From Candidatus Nanoarchaeia archaeon (GTDB taxonomy: Archaea; Nanobdellota; Nanobdellia; SCGC-AAA011-G17; JAFCDX01): a stretch of 64,000 nucleotides of DNA. Shown piece after piece: positions 7,884 through 15,930 of the stretch; within the stretch, counting starts at the first letter, position 1, and the number at the start of each line of letters is the position of its first letter. Below the pieces are notes generated by a model that had not been told where the DNA came from, searched no databases, and saw only the letters and a list, made by a program, of their open reading frames with translations. The position numbers were made by a program, and so were the translations under genes. Location of the stretch: the NCBI GenBank assembly GCA_028716945.1, contig JAQUOT010000002.1, forward strand, positions 124,001 through 188,000, in the 5' to 3' direction.

Positions 7884-7890
7884 TTTTTCT

Positions 7891-8325
7891 TTACTTATCT
7901 TTCCTCGTTAAATATTCCATACTTAACAAAAATAACATTGGTCCACCACCAAGACCCAAAATACCTGCCATAGTTAGTAAATCATATTTTTTGTATGCTC
8001 TTTCAGCTTCCAGAATCTCAGGTTGTGATTTCAAAAAGTATAATTCTGTCTGTATATGTTTGCATTTCTCTTGCATAGGATTATATTCTCCTGATAATAT
8101 AGGATTTTTTTTAATAAATAAGAGATTTTCTTCACATTGTTCCACACTTTTCTCTAATTTACTTATTTCATGCAGTTTTGGCACGATTTGTTCAATATGA
8201 TGCTTCTTTTTTGCAGAGTAATAAGATGTTACTGGTCCACCAATTGTTAACGCTATTCCTAACATAATACCCCCCAGAATGGTTTTTTTAATGACTGAGG
8301 CTTTGTATTCTTTATAACTATTCAT
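7891..8325 (-). CDS. Hypothetical two-pass membrane protein
   Basis: 144 residues. Hydrophobic segments at about 14-33 and 115-135 flank a charged helical stretch of some 80 residues containing two cysteines and a coiled-coil-like 'EISKLEKSVEQCEENL'. The layout is a helical hairpin with a soluble loop. A strong SD (GAGGT) precedes its ATG, which overlaps the upstream gene by 4 nt. Function unknown; probably part of one membrane complex with its operon partners (inference). Confidence 0.65.
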   Translation of the reverse strand: MNSYKEYKASVIKKTILGGIMLGIALTIGGPVTSYYSAKKKHHIEQIVPKLHEISKLEKSVEQCEENLLFIKKNPILSGEYNPMQEKCKHIQTELYFLKSQPEILEAERAYKKYDLLTMAGILGLGGGPMLFLLSMEYLTRKDK

Positions 8326-8654
8326 TTTTTACCTCTTATTTCTCTAAGTTTTTCATTTCTTATCTCCATACTTTTTTGCTTTTTTTCTTTTAAATGTAAA
8401 TTATATAACTCTTGAATTCTTTTGTATAAAGGTAAAACTTCTTTTCCAGATATAGAACCTAATTCAACAAATGATTCTCTCTCTTCTACAGAAATTTCAC
8501 AGTGTTCAGAACAAGGAAAAAATTTGCTTTTATATGCCGTAACACGTAATGATTTATTAACTCCATAATACCAACCACTTACATTAGCCCAACTTGATAT
8601 GCTTTCTATTACATGAGCAATTTCTTCTAATGTTAATGGGTTTTCATTTTCCAT
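8322..8654 (-). CDS. Hypothetical protein, first gene of operon
   Basis: 110 residues, soluble. It has helical ends and a central beta region ('SGWYYGVNKSLRVTAYKSKFFPCSEHCEISVEE'). SD GGAG stands 9 nt before ATG. The gene diverges from the Lrp-type regulator at 8776 across 121 bp, so that regulator is a candidate to control this operon. No family recognised. Confidence 0.6.
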   Translation of the reverse strand: MENENPLTLEEIAHVIESISSWANVSGWYYGVNKSLRVTAYKSKFFPCSEHCEISVEERESFVELGSISGKEVLPLYKRIQELYNLHLKEKKQKSMEIRNEKLREIRGKK

Positions 8655-8775
8655 ATTTATTTTCTCCTTAATTACTTCTTAACAATAATAACATAATACA
8701 TATATTTAATACTTTTTTATTAATTTTATTACTTTTACGCAATATTTATATATAAGTAACACATATATTAAAAAT
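8655..8775. promoter_or_regulatory. Divergent promoter region
   Basis: 121 bp between the four-gene operon (minus) and the Lrp-type gene (plus). Plus strand: a TATA box within TTTATATATAAG (8746-8757) lies about 25 nt before the ATG at 8776, suggesting a leaderless message. Minus strand: TATTAAATATATG (around 8700-8712) precedes a leader of about 25 nt with SD GGAG. The region is highly AT-rich and could hold an Lrp operator. Confidence 0.5.
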
Positions 8776-9738
8776 ATGACAATAAAGCTAGATTTGAAGG
8801 ATAGAAAGATATTAACTCTATTAGATGAAGATGCAAGACTTTCAAATAGCCAGATTGCTAAAAAAGTAGGTCTTTCAAAGCCAGCAGTAGAATATAGATT
8901 AAAAAGATTTGACAATAATAATATTATATTCTCTTATTATCCTGTTATTGATTTTACAAAGCTTGGTTATTCTCAATATAAAATTTATTTCAAATTCCAG
9001 GATATAACTTTAGAAGATGAAAAAAACATTGTAGATTATTGGAAAAATGATAAAAATTCTGTCTGGGTTGCTCAAATTCGTGGAAGATGGGATTTAGCAA
9101 TTTCTTTGATAGCAAAATCAAATTTTGGGTTTGGAAAGATCTTAAATGATTTTATGAATAAATATTCAAAATTTATTTTAGAAAAAGATGTTCTTTTAAC
9201 AGAATATTCCCCTATTTATGCAAGGCAATATTTAACAGAAACAAAACCTTCTGAATTTACTTATGGAATTCCATCTAAAATTTATGAATTAGATGAAACC
9301 GATGCAAAAATATTAAAAGAATTAGTTAATAATGCAAGAATAAATATAGTGGAATTAGCAGAAAAAACTGATTTAACAAGAGATGTAATTAATTATAGAT
9401 TAAAAAAATTAATTAAAGAAAAGATAATCGTTCAGTACAAATGTTATCCTAATCTTCAAAATTTAGGAATAAACCATTATAAATTAATATTCAGAACTAA
9501 AAATTTTGATGAACAGACAGAAAAACAAATAAAAGCTTATATTGCTCAGCATAACAAAGCAACCCAATTTTTAAAATTGATTGGTTCTTGGGATCTAGAA
9601 ATAGAATTTGAAACAGAAAATGAAGATGAACTTTATAAAATTTTAAATGAAATCAGAAAAAAATTCTCAAACATAATAAGAGATTTTGATATTTTAAGAA
9701 TAACAGAAACTTACAAATATAATTATTTTCCTTTCTAA
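8776..9738 (+). CDS. Double-domain Lrp/AsnC family transcription regulator
   Basis: 320 residues made of two tandem units. Each has an AsnC-type winged HTH ('LDLKDRKILTLLDEDARLSNSQIAKKVGLS' region, about 4-55; 'LDETDAKILKELVNNARINIVELAEKTDLT' region, about 168-220) followed by a RAM-like ligand domain. The usual family size is about 150, so this is a duplication/fusion forming an intramolecular dimer. It probably binds DNA and responds to amino acids. Divergent from the 8654-6538 operon. Convergent with the kinase gene by 4 nt. Confidence 0.85.
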   Translation: MTIKLDLKDRKILTLLDEDARLSNSQIAKKVGLSKPAVEYRLKRFDNNNIIFSYYPVIDFTKLGYSQYKIYFKFQDITLEDEKNIVDYWKNDKNSVWVAQIRGRWDLAISLIAKSNFGFGKILNDFMNKYSKFILEKDVLLTEYSPIYARQYLTETKPSEFTYGIPSKIYELDETDAKILKELVNNARINIVELAEKTDLTRDVINYRLKKLIKEKIIVQYKCYPNLQNLGINHYKLIFRTKNFDEQTEKQIKAYIAQHNKATQFLKLIGSWDLEIEFETENEDELYKILNEIRKKFSNIIRDFDILRITETYKYNYFPF

Positions 9739-10388
9739 ATCAATCCTAAAAATATCATTATCATTAAAATAATCTGTCCAGCAAAACCAGAAAATAAAGG
9801 TATTAATAAATTATCATCTAATTTACTTACAAGACTTTCAACTAAAGTAGCAGTTATTGCCATACCAATTATTATTGGCCATATTGGAGTTCCTAAAGGA
9901 TAGCCATCTAACAACCATAATGAAGTTCTTACAATTAAAAAACCAATTATTAAATCAACAATTAATTCAGCTAATATTCCTTCAAGAGCAAGTTTCTTTG
10001 TTATCCAGGTTCTTCCAAATCTTTTTCCTATTAAAGCAGCAGCCATATCTCCAAAAGTAGTCATTAAAATAGCAGCGGCTGCAATTCTTAGATCAAATAC
10101 AGCTAGACAAATTATAGAACCTATCAAGAAAAATACTTCTCCACCTAAAGAATGTTTTTCTTTTTTTCTACGAAATTTTTGCCATAATTCATGAAGAATA
10201 GGTATTTTTGCTCCTATTTCAATTCTAAGATATTCTAATTCTATTAAAATAATCAACATAAATGAAAGAATCAATAAAGCAATTTTATGATTAAATGTAG
10301 AAGAAACTAAAATATAAATTATTAAGAAAGATAAAGATAGTAAGTGAATTGCTTTTCTTCCAAGCTCTCTTTTTAAATCCCAAACCAT
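9735..10388 (-). CDS. CTP-dependent polyprenol/dolichol kinase-like membrane protein (SEC59/DGK1/VTE5 family)
   Basis: 217 residues with about six hydrophobic segments. Family signatures are an N-terminal 'LGRKAIHLLSL', a central 'KEKHSLGGEVFFLIGS', 'TFGDMAAALIGKRFGRT' (GD and GKRFGRT) and a late 'ATLVESLVSKLDDNLLIPL' (E and DD-N). COG0170 enzymes phosphorylate dolichol, phytol or diacylglycerol with CTP. In archaea this would feed lipid-carrier or isoprenoid salvage. Substrate cannot be told from sequence. Confidence 0.85.
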   Translation of the reverse strand: MVWDLKRELGRKAIHLLSLSFLIIYILVSSTFNHKIALLILSFMLIILIELEYLRIEIGAKIPILHELWQKFRRKKEKHSLGGEVFFLIGSIICLAVFDLRIAAAAILMTTFGDMAAALIGKRFGRTWITKKLALEGILAELIVDLIIGFLIVRTSLWLLDGYPLGTPIWPIIIGMAITATLVESLVSKLDDNLLIPLFSGFAGQIILMIMIFLGLI

Positions 10389-10401
10389 ATATTTCTAAAG
10401 A

Positions 10402-10421
10402 ATTATTAGTTTAAAAAGCTT
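10402..10421 (-). promoter_or_regulatory. Promoter block identical to one at 6511
   Basis: Exact copy of the 20-nt block at 6511-6530, again 14-33 nt upstream of its ATG (10388). It includes the likely TATA box TTTTTAAA. Confidence 0.5.
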
Positions 10422-10438
10422 AGTTTAGGGGTTATAAT

Positions 10439-10476
10439 GTTACTTTAAAGTGGTTACACCTAGAAAGATTTAAATA
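10439..10476 (+). promoter_or_regulatory. Promoter with GTTAC repeat and TATA box
   Basis: GTTAC at 10439-10443 and 10453-10457. The second copy ends 11 nt before TTTAAATA (10469-10476), with TAGAAAGA between. The ATG of the radical SAM gene is at 10506. Same module as at 1065, 4992 and 59287. Confidence 0.55.
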
Positions 10477-10505
10477 CTAATTCTGTATAAATTAGGATAT
10501 AAAAA

Positions 10506-11918
10506 ATGAAAAATATAGAATTACCTAACCTAACTCAATTGAGATTCGAATTAACTGATAAATGTAATCAAAATTGTAGTTTTTGCTGTATTTCTAAAGG
10601 AGATACTGAAACACTAGAATTAGAGCATATAAAAAAGACAATAAATAATGCAATTCCCCTAGGCTTAAAAGAAGTAAGTTTTACAGGCGGAGAGCCTTTT
10701 TTAAAATTTAAAGAATTAAAAGAACTTATTTCTTATGTAAAATCAAAGGGCTTAGAGACTGGAGTTTTAACAAATGCGACTTTGGTTACAGATGAAAACT
10801 TAAATGAACTTTCTGGTCTTGATTGGGCAAGAATATCTATAGAAGGTTTGCAAGAAATAAATGATTCTATGAGGGGAAAAGGAACTTATGAAAAAGTAAT
10901 AGAAGGCATAAAAAAATTTAAGAAAATGAAAGTTCCAATTAAACTCAGATCAACAATAACTAGATTTAATTTTGAAAGTATAGATGATTTAGTATCATTG
11001 GCCCATATGTTAGAAGTAGATAGTTTAGAATTTCAACCATATATTTTTCTTGGAGACAAAGAAAAAGATAATACTTTTTCATTGACCCCCAAATATCATA
11101 TGTTTGTTTCTAAGAAGTTACTTCAATTAAAGAAAGATAATAAATCTAAATTTAATATTAAACTTCTTTCAGGTTGGTTTGAATACCTTCATAAAGAATT
11201 TGAAGGTGAACCACAACCTTATTTTTGTGGTAGAACTTTTTTATATGTTGATGTGAATGGAAATGTAAAAACTTGTGCACCTAATCATAAAATTTTAGGT
11301 AATATAAAACAAGAATCAATTGATGATATTTTCAAAAATTCAAAAATATTAAATGATTTAAGAAATTATGATGCTTCTAAATATTGTCCAGATTGTAAAC
11401 AAGCAAAAAATTGTAAACCTTGTCCATCTCCAGCATTAAATTGTTTTGATACTTTGAATGGACCTGCTCCTAATTGCCCTAGTTGGCAGGAGAAAAGAAA
11501 TTCTAAAAGGTATTTCGAAGACCTTAAACTAGGAGATGTATGGATAAGTCCTTTGAGAGAGCCTATAACTTCTGAAGAAGTTCAAATGTATATGGATTTA
11601 ACAGGAGAAAGAAATAAAATGCACTCAAACGGGATTTATGCTCCAGGATATCTTTTATTTCAAAATATGGGAGCACTTGCACAGAAAGTAAATGTAAGAA
11701 AAGACGCATTTTTCAATGAATATTCTGCAAAATTATTATCTCCAATAATAATAAACCAAGATAGATTTTATTTACAAGAAACAGTTATAGAAAAACAAGA
11801 TAAAGGATCAAAAAATAGAGGATATATTGTTCTAGAAAGAAGATTAATAAAAGAAAATGGGGAAGTTTCAGTTAATTCTAAAATAAAAGTTCAAGTAGAA
11901 AAAAGACCATTATTTTAA
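10506..11918 (+). CDS. Radical SAM/SPASM protein fused to a MaoC-like hotdog domain
   Basis: 470 residues. The radical SAM core (1-210) has C20, C24 and C27 (CxxxCxxC) and 'SFTGGEPFL'. A SPASM-type region (about 240-325) is cysteine-rich ('YCPDCKQAKNCKPC'). From about 336 the protein continues as a MaoC/hotdog domain: 'YFEDLKLGDVWISPLREPIT', 'LTGERNKMHSNGIYAPGYL'. The hydratase motif D-x-N-x-x-H is here E-x-N-x-x-H. SPASM proteins usually modify peptides or other enzymes; the fused domain may bind an acyl group. The fusion spans one uninterrupted frame. Confidence 0.82.
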   Translation: MKNIELPNLTQLRFELTDKCNQNCSFCCISKGDTETLELEHIKKTINNAIPLGLKEVSFTGGEPFLKFKELKELISYVKSKGLETGVLTNATLVTDENLNELSGLDWARISIEGLQEINDSMRGKGTYEKVIEGIKKFKKMKVPIKLRSTITRFNFESIDDLVSLAHMLEVDSLEFQPYIFLGDKEKDNTFSLTPKYHMFVSKKLLQLKKDNKSKFNIKLLSGWFEYLHKEFEGEPQPYFCGRTFLYVDVNGNVKTCAPNHKILGNIKQESIDDIFKNSKILNDLRNYDASKYCPDCKQAKNCKPCPSPALNCFDTLNGPAPNCPSWQEKRNSKRYFEDLKLGDVWISPLREPITSEEVQMYMDLTGERNKMHSNGIYAPGYLLFQNMGALAQKVNVRKDAFFNEYSAKLLSPIIINQDRFYLQETVIEKQDKGSKNRGYIVLERRLIKENGEVSVNSKIKVQVEKRPLF

Positions 11919-13063
11919 AGTAACTTCTTAATTAAATCTTTTTCATTTAAATAAGTTTCTTTGCCTAGTTTCATATCTCTTAATTTATATTTTTTCTTTT
12001 TAATTTCTTCAGATCCAATGAATACAACATAAGGAATATTATAAGAATTTGCAAATTCCAAAGCTTTTGAGACTTTTCCGAACATTATATCTACAGAAAC
12101 AAAGTTTTTTCTTAATTTTTTAACTAGTTCTATTGAATTTTTATCTTGTTCTAGAGATATTATCAAGACTTTTTTCTCATCAACATCAACTTGAGCAATA
12201 GAACCAATTCTATCCAATCCAAAAGAAATTCCACTAGATTGAATATTATTAATTAAATAACTTCCACCAGCACAAATAGTTTCTTTCATAGCTTTTGTTT
12301 TTATTTCAAAAATAGTTCCATTGTAATAACTTAAACCTCTAGCTAACGAAGGTAAAAACTTAACTTCAACATTATAAAATTCACAATATTTTTTAAGTTC
12401 TTCAATTTCTTTGTAAGAATCAAATGTTTTAAAATAAGATTCTGGTTTTTTAAATATATCAAGTATTTTTTCTGCTTTATATTTTTTTAAGTTTTCTTTA
12501 ATCTCTTTTTCATCTAATTTATCAAGTTTATCAATTTCTTTTATAACTTCTGCTTTGTTTTCTTTGATATCATTCTTATCAAGTATTTCATTTAGTAATT
12601 TTCTATTATTAACATAAATTACACAATCAATTTTTAAATCTTCAAACACTTTTTTAGTCAAAGATAATATTTCTGCTTCATCTTTTATATTAGAACCAAT
12701 AATATCTACATCACATTGAGTAAATTGCCTGAATCTATTAGAACTTACAGGTTCATCTCTAAAAATTTCTCCAAGTTGATATCTTTTAAAAGGTAATTTT
12801 TTATTTTGAGCAAGTCTTTTTAACTGAAAGGTTAATTCGTATCTCAAAGCTAATTTTCTTTGTCCTTTATCTTGCAATCTATAAATATCAGAGATAACTT
12901 CACTTGTATTATCTGCTTTAACAAATTCTTCTGCTTCAATAATAGGTGTTTCTGCAGGTTCAAAACCATAAAGTTTAAAGTTTTTTATAAGAATCTCTTT
13001 AATTCTTTCTCTTTTAAGTGCATCAATTCCAATAATATCTCTAAACCCTTTTATAGTTTCCAT
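11915..13063 (-). CDS. hisS: Histidyl-tRNA synthetase
   Basis: 382 residues. Class II motifs are visible: 'IKGFRDIIGIDA' start, motif 2 'YQLGEIFRDEPVSSNRFRQF', 'RGLSYYNGTIFEI' (HisA-type histidine-binding signature) and motif 3 'GISFGLDRIG'. A short anticodon-binding domain follows (about 300-382). It is somewhat shorter than most HisRS (about 420). It charges tRNA-His, whose gene lies 2.2 kb away at 15245. Convergent with the radical SAM gene by 4 nt. Confidence 0.95.
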   Translation of the reverse strand: METIKGFRDIIGIDALKRERIKEILIKNFKLYGFEPAETPIIEAEEFVKADNTSEVISDIYRLQDKGQRKLALRYELTFQLKRLAQNKKLPFKRYQLGEIFRDEPVSSNRFRQFTQCDVDIIGSNIKDEAEILSLTKKVFEDLKIDCVIYVNNRKLLNEILDKNDIKENKAEVIKEIDKLDKLDEKEIKENLKKYKAEKILDIFKKPESYFKTFDSYKEIEELKKYCEFYNVEVKFLPSLARGLSYYNGTIFEIKTKAMKETICAGGSYLINNIQSSGISFGLDRIGSIAQVDVDEKKVLIISLEQDKNSIELVKKLRKNFVSVDIMFGKVSKALEFANSYNIPYVVFIGSEEIKKKKYKLRDMKLGKETYLNEKDLIKKLL

Positions 13064-13218
13064 ACTAAAATAAACTTAAACTTCTTTTTAAACCTTTTTA
13101 ATTAACACTATTTTAATTTATAAACACTTTATAAAAACCCACGATTTAAAATAACTAATGAATCACAAAAATGTTTATATAATCATTAATTAGATCAAAA
13201 TTAAATATAACTGGCTTT

Positions 13219-14112
13219 ATGAAAAATAAAATGAAAAACCCCCTTAATTTAGCAGATAACTTATTAAATAAATTAAAAGAGAACTATCCAAGGATGTTTT
13301 TATTGATACCCCTTATAATCGGATTTGCATATTGTTGGTTTATAATAATTTTTTCAAATTATCTATTTGGATTATTTTTTAAAGAAAAATCATTTAATTT
13401 ATTTTCATTTTTTATAAGTATTCTTTTTATTTTATTATCTTTTTATATTATATTTAAAGTAATTGATGAAATATTATCATACTTTTCAAAAAAGAACTTA
13501 AAACTTAAAAACTCTTATTTAACTTTATCGGTAACTTTAATTGTTTTTATATTGCTTATTATGAGTGTACAAGTAAGGAATATCTATGATAATGTTTATC
13601 CTTTAATTTCTCCAGTTGCTGAAACAAGATATAGCGAGTCTACATTTGTAGAATGTTCAAGCACACAAAATAAATTAATCCCCGTTATTGGAGATACTCT
13701 CAGTTGTAATATCACATTAAAACCTAAAGCCAATGTATCTTTTAATGAATTAGATATATCCTTACAAGGACAATATTTTAATTTAGAATCTAATGTTTGG
13801 AATGACACTGCTTTTTATACTCCGACAAATGAAAAACAAGAAAATTTATCTTTAATCAAATTTTATATTCCGACATTTAAAAAAGAAGAATGGATAGCTT
13901 ATCATCTTTGGGTTGAATTTAAAGATAAAAAGACAGGGGATTGGGACAGAAGTTATTTTGATTTTACTTTTACTACCATTGATAATAATAACTATTACGG
14001 AAGAAGATATGAAGGAATAAGTTTGATTTTTATTCTGGTATCTCTGGGATTTTTTTCAGTATTTACTGGCGTTAAAAATTTAAAGGACATCGTTGAAGGA
14101 AATAATAAATAA
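13219..14112 (+). CDS. Hypothetical membrane protein
   Basis: 297 residues with four probable transmembrane segments at about 28-55, 62-85, 98-118 and 265-285. A large loop (about 125-260) is probably extracellular: beta-rich, with 'ECSSTQNKLIPVIGDTLSCNITLKP' containing two cysteines and an Ig-like look. TATA (13173-13180) lies about 40 nt upstream of ATG. No family recognised. Confidence 0.7.
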   Translation: MKNKMKNPLNLADNLLNKLKENYPRMFLLIPLIIGFAYCWFIIIFSNYLFGLFFKEKSFNLFSFFISILFILLSFYIIFKVIDEILSYFSKKNLKLKNSYLTLSVTLIVFILLIMSVQVRNIYDNVYPLISPVAETRYSESTFVECSSTQNKLIPVIGDTLSCNITLKPKANVSFNELDISLQGQYFNLESNVWNDTAFYTPTNEKQENLSLIKFYIPTFKKEEWIAYHLWVEFKDKKTGDWDRSYFDFTFTTIDNNNYYGRRYEGISLIFILVSLGFFSVFTGVKNLKDIVEGNNK

Positions 14113-14125
14113 ACTAATTTTATCA

Positions 14126-14208
14126 AAATTTAATTATTAAAGTATATTCTATAAAATATATATTCTAACAAATTGCAACTTGCAAGATGTGCGCGCCAGA
14201 TTTATAAA
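14126..14208 (+). promoter_or_regulatory. Element shared by both LAGLIDADG genes (copy 1)
   Basis: 35 nt at 14152-14186 are identical to the complement of 60217-60251, including TTGCAACTTGCAAG. The next 22 nt (TGTGCGCGCCAGATTTATAAA region) differ by one indel and one substitution. Weaker similarity extends to 14126. TTTATAAA (14201-14208) is the TATA box and lies 22-29 nt before the ATG at 14230, so the message is leaderless. Two TTGCAA palindromes sit just upstream and look like an operator. Confidence 0.75.
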
Positions 14209-14229
14209 GCAAATTTACTAAATATTATT

Positions 14230-15246
14230 ATGGGAATCAGAGAAAGAGTAGTTTTTCCTAAAGGTAAACAAAAGCAATTTTTAGATTATATTTATAAGTT
14301 ATCTAATCTGCCTTGGAAAGAGTTAGGGTTGAAATTAGACGTAAATTCAGGAACTTTATTTCATACTTATAAATTTGAACAATCCAATATACCCTATAGT
14401 TTGTTTTTAAAAATATGTGAAACATTTAATTTAGACTCTAATGAAATTTTAAAACAAAATGATGCTAAAATTAGTAATGAAGACAGATCTTACCCAAGAA
14501 AAACGTTTGGAGAAACCAGGAAAAAATTAAGAGAAATAAATATAACTTTTATTAACAAAAATAATATTTTAAACAATGAGGGAATAATCTTTTCTAAGAA
14601 AGATGAAGAAAGAAAAATTAAATTACCTAATAAAATTACTCCAGAACTAGCAGAAGAAGTTGGAATGCATTTAGGAGATGGTTTTTTGTCTGGAAGAAAG
14701 ACTGAATATAGATTAAAAGGCAATAAAGATGAAAAAGATTATTATGATACTTTCATTAAAGGGTTGTATAAAAGCTTATTTAATATAAATTTAAATATAA
14801 AAGAATATGAAGATACTTATGGCTTTGAAATGTATTCTAAAGCAATTCACACATTTAAATCAAAAGTTTTGGGTTTACCTATTGGAAGAAAAATAAATGT
14901 TAAAATTCCAGATATCTTTAAAATAAATGATATAACCATATTAACTTCTTTATTAAGGGGACTTTATGATACAGATGGTTGTATTACTTTTATGTCTCAT
15001 TATAACCATAAAAAGTATTATCCACATATTACTTTTGCTCAAAAATCAGATTTTTTAATAAAAGATATTTATAATATATTGAAAATGTTAGGATTTAATC
15101 CTTGTTATTTCAAGGGGGAAGGCTATTCTAGTCTTAGTTTATATGGTTATAATTCCTTAAAAAGATACATGGATTTAATAGGATTTCACAATCCAAAACA
15201 TTTAAGAAAAGTAAATAACTGGAAATTATTATATCCAAAACTATGA
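14230..15246 (+). CDS. Free-standing LAGLIDADG homing endonuclease
   Basis: 338 residues from the ATG at 14230; the in-frame start at 14173 lies upstream of the TATA box and is rejected. The N-terminal third contains an HTH-like unit ('WKELGLKLDVNSGTLF'). Two LAGLIDADG helices follow: 'AEEVGMHLGDGFL' and 'LLRGLYDTDGC', each with the catalytic aspartate. The C-terminal 'YMDLIGFHNPKHLRK' resembles the end of the second endonuclease at 59495. It is not inside an intron or intein. Its TGA (15244-15246) overlaps the first bases of tRNA-His. Confidence 0.88.
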   Translation: MGIRERVVFPKGKQKQFLDYIYKLSNLPWKELGLKLDVNSGTLFHTYKFEQSNIPYSLFLKICETFNLDSNEILKQNDAKISNEDRSYPRKTFGETRKKLREINITFINKNNILNNEGIIFSKKDEERKIKLPNKITPELAEEVGMHLGDGFLSGRKTEYRLKGNKDEKDYYDTFIKGLYKSLFNINLNIKEYEDTYGFEMYSKAIHTFKSKVLGLPIGRKINVKIPDIFKINDITILTSLLRGLYDTDGCITFMSHYNHKKYYPHITFAQKSDFLIKDIYNILKMLGFNPCYFKGEGYSSLSLYGYNSLKRYMDLIGFHNPKHLRKVNNWKLLYPKL

Positions 15247-15331
15247 TGGCCGTGATGTAGCGGTAGCACACAAGCCTGTGGTAATTTTTTACAGACAGCT
15301 TGTCGGCCGAGTTCGAATCTCGGCGGTCATC
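15245..15331 (+). tRNA. tRNA-His(GTG) with 15-nt intron
   Basis: Acceptor ATGGCCG pairs with CGGTCAT, with the His-specific G-1 (15245) opposite C73 (15331). Anticodon stem CAAGC/GCTTG; loop CTGTGG, then a 15-nt intron (15282-15296, after position 37), then A38. T-arm CCGAG TTCGAAT CTCGG. D-stem has one weak pair. No CCA is encoded. It begins inside the stop codon of the LAGLIDADG gene and has no clear promoter of its own, so it is probably cut out of the endonuclease mRNA by RNase P. Confidence 0.93.
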
Positions 15332-15390
15332 CTCTAAAGTTTTAAAAAGTAAGTTTTATAAATACTTTTTAATTGATAATAATTTATACA

Positions 15391-15687
15391 ATGAGTAAAA
15401 TATTAAGTAAAGTTGAATTTACAATTGGAAATAAAGAAAAACACAAGGTTTCTATAGAAAAAGAACGGTCTTTTTTAGGAATAAGCATTATAATAAATAT
15501 TGATAATAAAGAAGAAAGAAAAGAAAGAGTTAGTACATTTGGTAAAAAGAGATTTGATTTAGAGATTGGTAATAAAGAAAATCATGAAATGAAAGTCGAA
15601 GTAAATATCCCTCTTTTTCCAGATTTTAGGCAGTGGAGATGTGAAGTTTATATTGATGGTAAAATTAAAGATATATATCATCTATAA
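15391..15687 (+). CDS. Hypothetical protein
   Basis: 98 residues from the ATG at 15391, preferred over an upstream start because TATA (TTTTATAAATA, about 15352-15362) lies just over 30 nt before it. Beta-rich, charged and soluble: 'KVEFTIGNKEKHKVSIEKERSF' style strands with repeated 'IGNKE-x-H' (two copies, near residues 12 and 70). It may be a small beta-sandwich. Function unknown. Confidence 0.6.
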   Translation: MSKILSKVEFTIGNKEKHKVSIEKERSFLGISIIINIDNKEERKERVSTFGKKRFDLEIGNKENHEMKVEVNIPLFPDFRQWRCEVYIDGKIKDIYHL

Positions 15688-15738
15688 TATCTTCTATAGG
15701 ATAATAAAATTTAAAAATTTTAGTTTGTTTTATTTTAT

Positions 15739-15930
15739 ATGGTTAAAAACTACATAAGTTGGAAAATAGTTGCGATAAGAACCTTTCGAGAAGTTTTTCT
15801 TATAAGTGGAGCAGTGATTTTAGGAGCTACAATAAAAAGGGAACCTTCTGTTTGGTTAGGTATTAGTTTAATAATTGTCGCAGTAGTAATGGATTTATTT
15901 TCTAATGCCAAAGAACCTAAACATTCTTGA
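15739..15930 (+). CDS. Small two-pass membrane protein
   Basis: 63 residues with hydrophobic segments near 17-30 ('VFLISGAVILGA') and 37-55 ('VWLGISLIIVAVVMDLF'). The start fits a TATA-like TTTTATTTTATATG context, but the SD is absent. The 3' end overlaps the convergent minD by 36 nt. Unrecognised; short length keeps confidence moderate. Confidence 0.45.
   Translation: MVKNYISWKIVAIRTFREVFLISGAVILGATIKREPSVWLGISLIIVAVVMDLFSNAKEPKHS

Noticed and set aside
14173-14229. Extended N-terminus for the first LAGLIDADG protein
   Set aside because: It would begin upstream of the TATA box that sits 22-29 nt before ATG 14230.
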